Shown piece after piece: positions 6,264 through 12,496 of a DNA stretch of 12,496 nt. This DNA is from MGBC108787 sp964591225 (GTDB lineage: Bacteria; Bacillota_I; Bacilli_A; RF39; UBA660), in NCBI GenBank assembly GCA_964591225.1, contig CAZQAO010000027.1, positions 1 to 12,496 of the forward strand, read 5' to 3'. The notes under the pieces are model-generated. The model saw only the letters and a list, made by a program, of their open reading frames with translations. It was not told the DNA's origin and did no database searches. Each line of letters begins with the position of its first letter. The first letter of the stretch is position 1. A program made the translations under genes and the position numbers.

Positions 6264-7757
6264 TTACATATTTTCGCGCCCATAAAAATCACAATAACCA
6301 GGTAAAGAATAACCATTATTATATAAATATTCGCAAACATCAAACATATCATAATCTTCGAAATCACTAGTATTTTTTAGCTTTTCATAATCTTGATTAT
6401 TCTTTTGTAATTTATCATAAGTATCACGACTTACATAAACCGTTATTTCTATATTAGAGTCATATATATGAATAGTTTTATTTTTTAAATCAGCTAGTAG
6501 TTTTTTAAATATCTTATTATTTAAATTAGAATATTTAGTATCATAATATAAATCTAAAATTTCATAGTTTTCATCGGTATAGTTATGATCTTTAAAATTA
6601 TATTGAATAAATGTAGGATTATATTTGTATTCAACTTTTATCTTATCTTTTAAGCTATCATCAATTTCCCAATTATTACGAAAAGAATCAAAAACTAAAT
6701 TATCTTTAAACTGATACTCAAAAGTTTTAGTCGTTAATTCTTGCGGATCATTATATAAAATAGATGTATTGGCTACTTCAATAGTACCAATTCCAATACC
6801 TATTCCTAAGAAAATAATACTACATAGAAAAGTTATTAATAAAGCTGTCATATTACTACGACGATTAAAGATAAAATTAAATATAAAGATAAAGATACAG
6901 ATTCCTAAAACTAATAAAGCAATAATACCGATATAGAAACCAAAATAAGTAACTCCTTTAAATAATAGATAGATACTAATACCTAAAGCTATTGTAATAC
7001 CTATAATAAATAAGATTACCCCTAAAAGAAACCAGAAGGCGATAAATTTAACAAATATTACAAAGATATTAACTAGTAAATCAATAATCCCTAAATGATT
7101 AGATTCTTTATCTTTAGGTTTATTTACTCTAACTTGTTCTTGATTTTTCTTGCTAGCAATATTTTTAGGTGTTTTTTTATCTGGATAAGAATCGTCTTTG
7201 CCAAAAAAATCAGTATTTAAATAACGACATTCAAAGATTTTAACAAACAAGACAATGGCAAAAACTAAATAAATAATTTCAAAAAAGAAATTGCCAACAG
7301 CGGAAATAGTAGTATATAAAGAATATTTACCTAAGGCTAAAATTAAGTTTTCTAGTAACTCACCAGCTAAATATTTAATAAATATAAAAGGTATTTTGCA
7401 CAATAGGATAATAATTAATATTCCTACTAGTTCGATAAAGAAACGAACAATTTCTTTAAAACTCTTATGAGAAAAGGTATAAATTATTCTTTCTAAAACA
7501 TCCATAAGTCGATTAACAAAGTTATTAAAACTATTTTTATTTTTACTTGGAGTTTTCTTAATTTTATAGGCTGCTAGAAGTTCCTCTGCTAATTCATCAA
7601 TATCTCCCAAAGTTTTTACCGCTTCTTTTTCAGTAGCTCCCTGAGAAACTTTTTCATCAATAAATTCAGCATATTCTTCTAATATATCTGTAATTTCACT
7701 TTCTTCTAATATTTCCAATTTTTTATGTAATTTATTTAAAAACTCTTCCTTATTCAT
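6264..7757 (-). CDS. HAAS-domain (DUF1700) polytopic membrane protein with extracytoplasmic C-terminal domain
   Basis: This predicted 497-residue protein starts with a HAAS domain (about 1-65; MNKEEFLNKLHKKLE...EYAEFIDEK...GATEKEAVKTLGDIDELAEEL), the helical domain typical of proteins encoded next to PadR repressors. Hydrophobic spans follow at about 104-128, 150-173, 223-246, 248-268, 272-297 and 304-326, with a charged Lys-rich cytoplasmic-type segment at about 186-220. The last 170 residues are soluble, rich in Tyr, Asp and Asn, and predicted to be outside the membrane, which is compatible with a sensor or adhesin-like domain. C475 and C489 could form a disulfide. The start is the ATG at 7757, which overlaps the PadR stop codon by 8 bases; a much longer open frame upstream overlaps PadR and lacks HAAS similarity. 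The likely role is PadR-controlled envelope stress or signalling, inferred from family and context. Confidence 0.82.
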   Translation of the reverse strand: MNKEEFLNKLHKKLEILEESEITDILEEYAEFIDEKVSQGATEKEAVKTLGDIDELAEELLAAYKIKKTPSKNKNSFNNFVNRLMDVLERIIYTFSHKSFKEIVRFFIELVGILIIILLCKIPFIFIKYLAGELLENLILALGKYSLYTTISAVGNFFFEIIYLVFAIVLFVKIFECRYLNTDFFGKDDSYPDKKTPKNIASKKNQEQVRVNKPKDKESNHLGIIDLLVNIFVIFVKFIAFWFLLGVILFIIGITIALGISIYLLFKGVTYFGFYIGIIALLVLGICIFIFIFNFIFNRRSNMTALLITFLCSIIFLGIGIGIGTIEVANTSILYNDPQELTTKTFEYQFKDNLVFDSFRNNWEIDDSLKDKIKVEYKYNPTFIQYNFKDHNYTDENYEILDLYYDTKYSNLNNKIFKKLLADLKNKTIHIYDSNIEITVYVSRDTYDKLQKNNQDYEKLKNTSDFEDYDMFDVCEYLYNNGYSLPGYCDFYGRENM

Positions 7758-8073
7758 TATTCTCACTCCCATTAATAAAATTATTGACTCGAGTTGCAAA
7801 TTTAGTCCACTCTTTAACTTGATCTCTTTTACGTTTTTTACCCGAAACCGTAATATGATAATATTTTCTAGTCGGACCTTCTTTGGACTCTTCCAAATAG
7901 GTTTCAAAATAACCTTCATTCGTGAGTCGTTTTAAAATTGGGTAGATAGTACCTTCATTGACATCCACAATTTTGCGAACCGATTCAACCAGTTCATAAC
8001 CATACATATCTTTTTCTTCTACCATTAATAGAATTATTAGCTCTAATACGCCTTTTTTAAATTGGGTATTCAT
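7750..8073 (-). CDS. PadR-family transcriptional regulator
   Basis: This predicted 107-residue protein is a compact PadR-type winged-helix repressor. The segment FKKGVLELIILLMVEEKDMYGYELVESVRK (about 5-34) is the characteristic first half. NEGTIYPILKRLTNEGYFETY (residues 39-59) is the recognition helix and the start of the wing. PTRKYYHITVSGKK is the wing and start of the C-terminal dimerisation helix. The ATG at 8073 is chosen because GGAGGT at 8081-8086 lies seven bases upstream; a longer frame to 8121 begins inside the promoter. The HAAS gene overlaps its end, as usual for PadR-HAAS pairs, in which the repressor commonly controls its own operon. The inverted repeat in its promoter fits such control. 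The inducing signal is unknown. Confidence 0.92.
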   Translation of the reverse strand: MNTQFKKGVLELIILLMVEEKDMYGYELVESVRKIVDVNEGTIYPILKRLTNEGYFETYLEESKEGPTRKYYHITVSGKKRKRDQVKEWTKFATRVNNFINGSENNE

Positions 8074-8092
8074 ACTGACTACCTCCAAAAAA

Positions 8093-8121
8093 AGAATACA
8101 TCTACTACTGTGTATTGTCAA
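8093..8121 (-). promoter_or_regulatory. promoter of the PadR-HAAS operon
   Basis: On the minus strand, a perfect TTGACA (8116-8121) and TATTCT (8093-8098) are separated by 17 bases, just upstream of the GGAGGT ribosome binding site. This is the best promoter in the window, and a regulated operon with a strong core promoter suggests repression. Confidence 0.85.
8096..8115. promoter_or_regulatory. candidate PadR operator (inverted repeat over the -10 and spacer)
   Basis: ATACA and TGTAT form an inverted repeat with 10 bases between the arms (8096-8100 and 8111-8115). It covers half of the -10 box and the whole spacer, so a dimer bound there would block RNA polymerase. Published PadR operators often show ATGT-N8-ACAT; the spacing is similar but the arm orientation differs, so assignment to PadR is inference. 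Confidence 0.45.
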
Positions 8122-8122
8122 G

Positions 8123-8141
8123 TACTAAATTAAGTTTAGTA
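8123..8141. repeat. inverted repeat upstream of the PadR -35 box
   Basis: TACTAAA and TTTAGTA are perfect 7-base arms around a 5-base centre, starting two bases upstream of the TTGACA box. It has no T-tract, so a second operator or activator site is more likely than a terminator. Confidence 0.5.
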
Positions 8142-8153
8142 ATATTTATAGTT

Positions 8154-8181
8154 AAAAAAAGAAAAACTTAATCGTTTTCTT
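8154..8181 (-). terminator. weak terminator after the ABC transporter gene
   Basis: On the minus strand, AAGAAAA pairs with TTTTCTT (8175-8181 with 8159-8165) and runs into further T residues to 8154. The hairpin is nearly all A-T and overlaps the last base of the stop codon, so some read-through into the PadR operon is possible. Confidence 0.45.
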
Positions 8182-10484
8182 TATTCACTTCGTAAAGCAA
8201 TGACCGGATCTTTTTTGCTAGCAATCTTAGCTGGTATGGCACCTCCAATTAACGTTAGTATTAAACTAATAGTAATTAAAATTATAGCATGAACAGGATT
8301 TAAAATAGCGACATTCTTTAATTCCGTCAAATTATATAAAATCATATTCGTTGGAATTAACAATAAACGAGCAATAATTATCCCGAGTACTCCTGATGTT
8401 AGTCCAATAATAAAGGTTTCAGCATTAAATACTCGCGAAATATCTTTTTTACGAGCTCCTAGACTACGCAGAATACCAATCTCTTTAGTTCTTTCTAATA
8501 CGGAAATATACATGATAATACCAATCATAATTGACGATACAACCAAACTAATCGCACTAAAAGCAACTAAAACAATCGTAATGGCATCCATAATATTACC
8601 AGATAATGACGACATCAATTCAGCTTGATCCGTATAGATTACTTGGTCATCAGCATCTTTACCTTCGTTATATTTATCTAAATAAGAAATTAACTCATTT
8701 TTAGCATTAAAATCTCTTGGAAAGATTTCAATCATAAAGGGTATTGATTCATCCCCTAAATAAGCTAAATTTTGTTCTTTAGCGGTCTTACCTTCCTTAG
8801 TACTTAAATCATATGCTTCTCCCGTTAAAACATTAAAAGCGGCTTCTTTTTGAGCTTGGACGACAGCAGAATTTTTATTTTCGGAAATAACATAATCTAA
8901 TAAAGATTCTGGATAAATTAATCCCGAAGTTTGCAGGTCACTTGCATAATCTTCTTTTAACCGAATAATCCCCACTACTTTCAAAGTAATAGCTTTGGGA
9001 GATTGATACAACGCCTCTAAATCGGTATTAATAACAAAATGATTACCAACTTTTTGATAATAATCATCATTTAAAATCAGTTTTATTTCCCTATTTAAAA
9101 GATCATCAAAAGCAATATTTTTATCAGCATTAAATCCTAAATCTTTTAAAATATTATCTGTTACATGATTTTTACTATCGACAATTAATAATAATTCATC
9201 TTTATTGGTAGCTTCTCTTCCCGCTAAAATATCATATTTTTCTTCAATCATACTTTTATGATTAGGACTCAAATTTTTAGGAATACTTCCTAAAGTATTT
9301 GAGGCAACTACTTGCACTTTACCATCAGTTTTATTTAATAAATTTAAACCGGTATACCGATATTGAGAAATACCACTGACAATATCAGGATTAACTTTAT
9401 TAAGATAATCTATATAATCTTTAGTAATAAGATTATTATGCGTAAATGTTTCTTCCATCGTTTCTTCTGGAATTATATAAGAAATATCCGGATAATCTTT
9501 ATCAGACGTAGTAACCTTATTTTCCATCTCTTCTAAAGTTTCTTCATCAATACGCGTAGATTGTTCACTTACAATTACTGGCAAAGATGATAACGTATTA
9601 CCTTCAAAGATTTCAATTTGTTTATCAAAGCCATTGGATAAAGATAAGACAAGAGCAATACCAATAATACCGATACTAGCAGCAAAAGCAGTTAGAATAG
9701 TTCTTCCCTTCTTCGTTCTGATATTATTTAAACTTAACTTTAAAGCCGATAAAAAGCCCATAGAAGTCTTTTTAATTTTATACTCTTTTTCGTCACTTTC
9801 ATTTTCCAAAATAGGGTTAGAATCGCTAATAATTTCCCCATCGCGCATTTCAATAATCCGATTAGCATAATCACGAGCCAAATCGGGATTATGAGTAACC
9901 ATAATTACTAGTTTATCTTTAGCAATCTCTTTAATTAATTCCATAATTTGCAAGCTAGTTTTCGTATCCAAAGCCCCGGTTGGTTCATCAGCCAAAATAA
10001 TATCCGGATTATTAGCTAACGCTCTAGCTATAGCTACTCTTTGCATTTGACCGCCACTTAATTGATTAGGTCTTTTATGAATATGTTCTTTTAAACCTAC
10101 TCGTTCTAGAGCTTTCTTAGCTTCTTGACGTCTTTTCTTACTAGATACGCCACTTAAAGTCATACCCATTTCAACGTTATCTAGAATACTGATATGATTA
10201 ATTAAATTATAACTTTGAAAAATAAATCCAATACAATTATTGCGATAAGCATCCCAATCATGACTTTTAAATTTTTTCGTCGACCGATTGTTAATAATTA
10301 AATCACCGGTATCATAGCGATCCAAACCACCAATAATATTTAACAAAGTAGTTTTACCACTACCACTAGGTCCTAATATAGCTACAAACTCATTTTTCCG
10401 AAATTTTAAATTAACATCTTGTAACGCCACTTGTTTAAAATCACCAGTTTGGTAACTTTTATTTATTTTCTTAAGTTCTAACAT
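8181..10484 (-). CDS. fused ABC transporter ATP-binding/permease protein (MacB/FtsX type)
   Basis: This 767-residue protein joins an ABC ATPase to an FtsX-type permease. Residues 1-225 hold Walker A GPSGSGKT (38-45), Q90, the LSGGQ signature (142-146), Walker B ILADE (163-167) and switch H198. A linker with a Lys-rich stretch leads to membrane helix 1 (about 262-284), then an extracytoplasmic domain of about 345 residues (285-628), and three helices at about 633-662, 690-712 and 730-752. The motif LERTKEIGILRSLGA after helix 2 is typical of the FtsX/MacB fold. Such type VII ABC proteins do mechanical work on extracytoplasmic substrates, such as peptide antibiotics, lipoproteins or wall hydrolases; the substrate here is unknown. 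AAGGA lies eight bases before the ATG. It has its own promoter and is followed, about 100 bases on, by the PadR-HAAS operon, suggesting a shared envelope-defence role (inference). Confidence 0.92.
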   Translation of the reverse strand: MLELKKINKSYQTGDFKQVALQDVNLKFRKNEFVAILGPSGSGKTTLLNIIGGLDRYDTGDLIINNRSTKKFKSHDWDAYRNNCIGFIFQSYNLINHISILDNVEMGMTLSGVSSKKRRQEAKKALERVGLKEHIHKRPNQLSGGQMQRVAIARALANNPDIILADEPTGALDTKTSLQIMELIKEIAKDKLVIMVTHNPDLARDYANRIIEMRDGEIISDSNPILENESDEKEYKIKKTSMGFLSALKLSLNNIRTKKGRTILTAFAASIGIIGIALVLSLSNGFDKQIEIFEGNTLSSLPVIVSEQSTRIDEETLEEMENKVTTSDKDYPDISYIIPEETMEETFTHNNLITKDYIDYLNKVNPDIVSGISQYRYTGLNLLNKTDGKVQVVASNTLGSIPKNLSPNHKSMIEEKYDILAGREATNKDELLLIVDSKNHVTDNILKDLGFNADKNIAFDDLLNREIKLILNDDYYQKVGNHFVINTDLEALYQSPKAITLKVVGIIRLKEDYASDLQTSGLIYPESLLDYVISENKNSAVVQAQKEAAFNVLTGEAYDLSTKEGKTAKEQNLAYLGDESIPFMIEIFPRDFNAKNELISYLDKYNEGKDADDQVIYTDQAELMSSLSGNIMDAITIVLVAFSAISLVVSSIMIGIIMYISVLERTKEIGILRSLGARKKDISRVFNAETFIIGLTSGVLGIIIARLLLIPTNMILYNLTELKNVAILNPVHAIILITISLILTLIGGAIPAKIASKKDPVIALRSE

Positions 10485-10518
10485 AACCTATATCCTTCCT
10501 ATTTATTGCATCACGTCC

Positions 10519-10547
10519 ATTATAACGCAAATAAAATTCAATGCAAA
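10519..10547 (-). promoter_or_regulatory. promoter of the ABC transporter gene
   Basis: On the minus strand, a perfect TATAAT (10519-10524) is preceded, 17 bases upstream, by TTTGCA (10542-10547, 4 of 6). The predicted leader is about 30 bases and includes the AAGGA ribosome binding site. Confidence 0.6.
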
Positions 10548-10598
10548 TTGCCATTATTAAAAATTATGAGTAAAGAGCCATAAATTTGCCTAGAAAAA

Positions 10599-10630
10599 TA
10601 AAAAAAATAATCTCTATTTTTAGATTATTC
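10599..10630 (-). terminator. terminator of the 586-aa membrane protein gene
   Basis: On the minus strand, AATAATCT (10622-10629) pairs with AGATTATT (10606-10613) around an 8-base loop and is followed by a long T-tract. It lies about 20 bases after the stop codon. The rest of the 164-base space before the ABC gene holds only that gene's promoter and leader. Confidence 0.82.
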
Positions 10631-10648
10631 TTTTTATTATCACATATT

Positions 10649-12409
10649 TTATCTTTTTAACATGTAATTGTGATCATAGGTAGTAGTCATTTCTTCATTA
10701 GCAATAAGCGTATGACAATCAGAGGTAATCTTATATTGATTATTATTCACCTTTAAAGTATAAACAGCAGGAATAACATTTTCACCATCATATCCAACTG
10801 GAACAGGACTTATGTAATCAATATCAAAATTACTATTATTAACATTATTTAAAACGACATTACCACCATCATTAATCGCATGAGATAAAATATAATTCAT
10901 GGTTTCATTATCACCAATATTAGCATCAGCAAAATTATTTAAAGACAAATTATCAAAGAAACAATGAGATATACTATTTAAAATACTAGTATTAGTTGTA
11001 TACATATTAACATTAACATTTTTATAATTATAATATGATCCTATATCGAGTGGTAACAAAGAAAGATCAGTTAAATTGCTATCCAATGGTTTAGAAACAA
11101 AATCCAAAGAATTATAAGCATTAATAACTAAATTACAACCCACTTTTTCATTTTCCATACTATGAGCTAAATGCAAAGCTTCATTTACTTTTTTTAATTC
11201 AGTACTATTTTGATTATTAATTAAATTATCATCAATATTTAAAGAAATATTAATAAGACCATCAGTAATCGAAAAATTAACATAATTAGAAAACGAATTT
11301 AATTCTGCTAAAACAGTTTGTTCATCTTTTACGGCATTAATACTTTGAAAATTAAATATAGTGTTATATGTCGCTAGATTATCAATAGTTTCTTTCGTAA
11401 GTAGTTTACAATCACTATATAAATTAAAACTACTATCTTTTGGTAAATCAAAAGTATAATTAGCTATATTGCTATTTTTATCAGTATTTAAAGAACAACT
11501 AATCGGTTGCGTAGCTTTAATAACAAAGGGATTACTAATAGTAGCACTAATATTAACACTCCGAGTATTTTCATTTAAATCTATTTCATCTTGTAAATAA
11601 TTTTCATACAACGATAATGATAACTTTTTAGTTGGTATATCTTTTAACATACTTATAAAACTTGCAGGAACATTACCTGTACTCCAAACCGAAAAATGAT
11701 CCAAAATAGCTTCATCAGCAAAATTTATCTTAGCCATTTTTTGACATAATACTTTATAAGAATTAGTATCATAAAAACTTAAAGCTACACGACCTTTATT
11801 TTTAGCAACAATATTTAATAGCTTTTCTAAATCTTGTTCAGTTATATTATCTATAGTTTCATCATCTATAATTACATTATTTAAATCTTGATTATCAGTT
11901 TCTAAATTATATTCTTGATCGGTACTAGCAGCAATTACTTTGTCTTCATTAACATTGGCATCATCTTTTTGATTTAGAGCGGCATTTAAATATACACCAG
12001 CTAAAATAATACCAACTGGTATTACTATCGCTACCTTTCTTCTTGCTTTAATTTTAAGAGTATTTAATTTCGAACAAGCTTCCTTATAAGTACAATTTAA
12101 AATTTTATCAGTTTCTTTAAATTGGGTTAATAAACTTTTTAAATGATTTTTCATCATTTTTAAATCTAAGAAATCTAAATTATCTTTTATTAATTTTAAT
12201 ACCTTATTAATAGTATTTATATTTTCTAATTGAATACTTTTTAATCTTTGTTTAGTACTTTCAAATTCAGTTTGATTTATATTCTTTCTTTTTATATCTG
12301 TACAAAAATTATTATATTCATTAATAAATTCTTGTTTTTTATCTTCTTCTTGAGAAATAATTATCTCAATAAAAGTTTTTACTTGATTTTCTCTATCTTG
12401 ATAACTCAT
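10649..12409 (-). CDS. large single-span membrane-anchored protein with Asn-rich outer domain, unknown function
   Basis: I do not recognise a family for this predicted 586-residue protein. Residues 1-120 are highly charged and helical (Lys, Glu, Gln and Asn), probably a cytoplasmic coiled coil. The basic stretch KIKARRK (119-125) precedes one hydrophobic helix at about 126-144 (AIVIPVGIILAGVYLNAAL). By the positive-inside rule the N terminus is inside and the remaining 440 residues are outside. That outer part is rich in Asn, Ser, Asp and Thr and has alternating hydrophobic strands (NVNVNMY, NNLVINAY-like patterns), suggesting a beta-rich surface domain, perhaps degenerate leucine-rich or beta-helical repeats. 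The start at 12409 is set by an AGGGGG ribosome binding site eight bases upstream; an in-frame TTG at 12433 would place that site inside the gene. It is monocistronic, with its own promoter and terminator. Confidence 0.8.
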   Translation of the reverse strand: MSYQDRENQVKTFIEIIISQEEDKKQEFINEYNNFCTDIKRKNINQTEFESTKQRLKSIQLENINTINKVLKLIKDNLDFLDLKMMKNHLKSLLTQFKETDKILNCTYKEACSKLNTLKIKARRKVAIVIPVGIILAGVYLNAALNQKDDANVNEDKVIAASTDQEYNLETDNQDLNNVIIDDETIDNITEQDLEKLLNIVAKNKGRVALSFYDTNSYKVLCQKMAKINFADEAILDHFSVWSTGNVPASFISMLKDIPTKKLSLSLYENYLQDEIDLNENTRSVNISATISNPFVIKATQPISCSLNTDKNSNIANYTFDLPKDSSFNLYSDCKLLTKETIDNLATYNTIFNFQSINAVKDEQTVLAELNSFSNYVNFSITDGLINISLNIDDNLINNQNSTELKKVNEALHLAHSMENEKVGCNLVINAYNSLDFVSKPLDSNLTDLSLLPLDIGSYYNYKNVNVNMYTTNTSILNSISHCFFDNLSLNNFADANIGDNETMNYILSHAINDGGNVVLNNVNNSNFDIDYISPVPVGYDGENVIPAVYTLKVNNNQYKITSDCHTLIANEEMTTTYDHNYMLKR

Positions 12410-12443
12410 TAAAAATTCCCCCTTAATCTTCAAACGTTTATGT

Positions 12444-12472
12444 ATATTAGCACAAACTTAATAAATAGTCAA
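12444..12472 (-). promoter_or_regulatory. promoter of the 586-aa membrane protein gene
   Basis: On the minus strand, TTGACT (12467-12472, 5 of 6) is 17 bases from TAATAT (12444-12449, 4 of 6), and TGC directly before the -10 box makes an extended -10. The palindrome AAACGTTT (12432-12439) covers the expected transcription start and could be an operator. Confidence 0.7.
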
Positions 12473-12496
12473 ACAAATACTATATTATCATATTAC

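Noticed and set aside
6179..6370. 63-codon plus-strand open frame
   Set aside because: It crosses the AAA+ start region and a terminator hairpin antisense, and its Lys/His/Asn-rich sequence looks like non-coding AT-rich DNA.
7758..7919. 54-codon upstream extension of the HAAS protein
   Set aside because: It lies entirely inside the PadR coding region in another frame; the HAAS motif begins exactly at the ATG at 7757, next to the PadR stop.
9634..9870. 78-codon plus-strand open frame
   Set aside because: Antisense to the ABC transporter; its hydrophobicity mirrors the complementary membrane-span codons.
10506..10546. TTGCAT and ATGCAA arms flanking the ABC transporter promoter
   Set aside because: Six-base arms 29 bases apart in AT-rich DNA are easily expected by chance, and they are not centred on a promoter element.
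1..12496. CRISPR array, insertion sequence, prophage or origin of replication
   Set aside because: No regularly spaced direct repeats, no transposase or integrase motifs, no phage genes and no DnaA-box clusters were seen.

Overview
The window is very AT-rich DNA (GC estimated by eye at about 30%) with short intergenic gaps, A/T-rich intrinsic terminators, SigA-type promoters and strong Shine-Dalgarno sequences. This suggests a low-GC Gram-positive bacterium: an uncultured, probably gut-associated member of the Bacilli, near the Erysipelotrichia/RF39 side towards the Mycoplasmatota. That placement is inference from composition and gene families, not phylogeny. TGA is a stop (it ends the first gene) and Trp is encoded by TGG, so the code is standard (table 11), unlike Mycoplasma or Spiroplasma. 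A run of exactly 100 N (3619-3718) shows that this is a scaffolded draft or metagenome assembly, so linkage across it is assumed rather than seen.

Region 1 (1-3618, + strand) is a tightly overlapping three-gene operon: a radical SAM DNA modification/repair protein with a C-terminal HhH motif and a terminal QLSLF peptide that matches the beta-clamp binding consensus; its usual partner, a TIGR03915/DUF4130 protein; and a divergent GroEL-family chaperonin without GroES. A hairpin terminator ends it at the gap edge.

Region 2 (3719-4171) holds a tRNA-His(GTG) on the minus strand with its own terminator and promoter. A 68-aa single-span membrane protein runs on the plus strand from a promoter that interleaves with the tRNA promoter. 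It ends in a 12-bp bidirectional terminator shared with the next operon, and the stop codons of the two convergent genes pair with each other inside that stem.

Region 3 (4163-6259, minus strand) is a two-gene operon: a stand-alone ClpB/ClpC-type D1 AAA+ ATPase lacking the pore tyrosine, then a DapB-like/2,4-diaminopentanoate dehydrogenase-like amine dehydrogenase.

Region 4 (6264-10547, minus strand) is an envelope-response module. It contains a fused ATPase-FtsX/MacB-type ABC transporter, then a PadR repressor translationally coupled to a HAAS-domain (DUF1700) polytopic membrane protein with an extracytoplasmic C-terminal domain. The PadR promoter is near-consensus and carries an inverted repeat that may be an autoregulatory operator.

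Region 5 (10599-12472, minus strand) is a single 586-aa protein of unknown function with one membrane span and a large Asn-rich outer domain, with its own promoter and terminator.

No insertion sequence, CRISPR array, prophage gene or replication origin was seen. The longest stretch without a protein gene (3566-3940) is accounted for by the terminators, the gap, the tRNA and the paired promoters.
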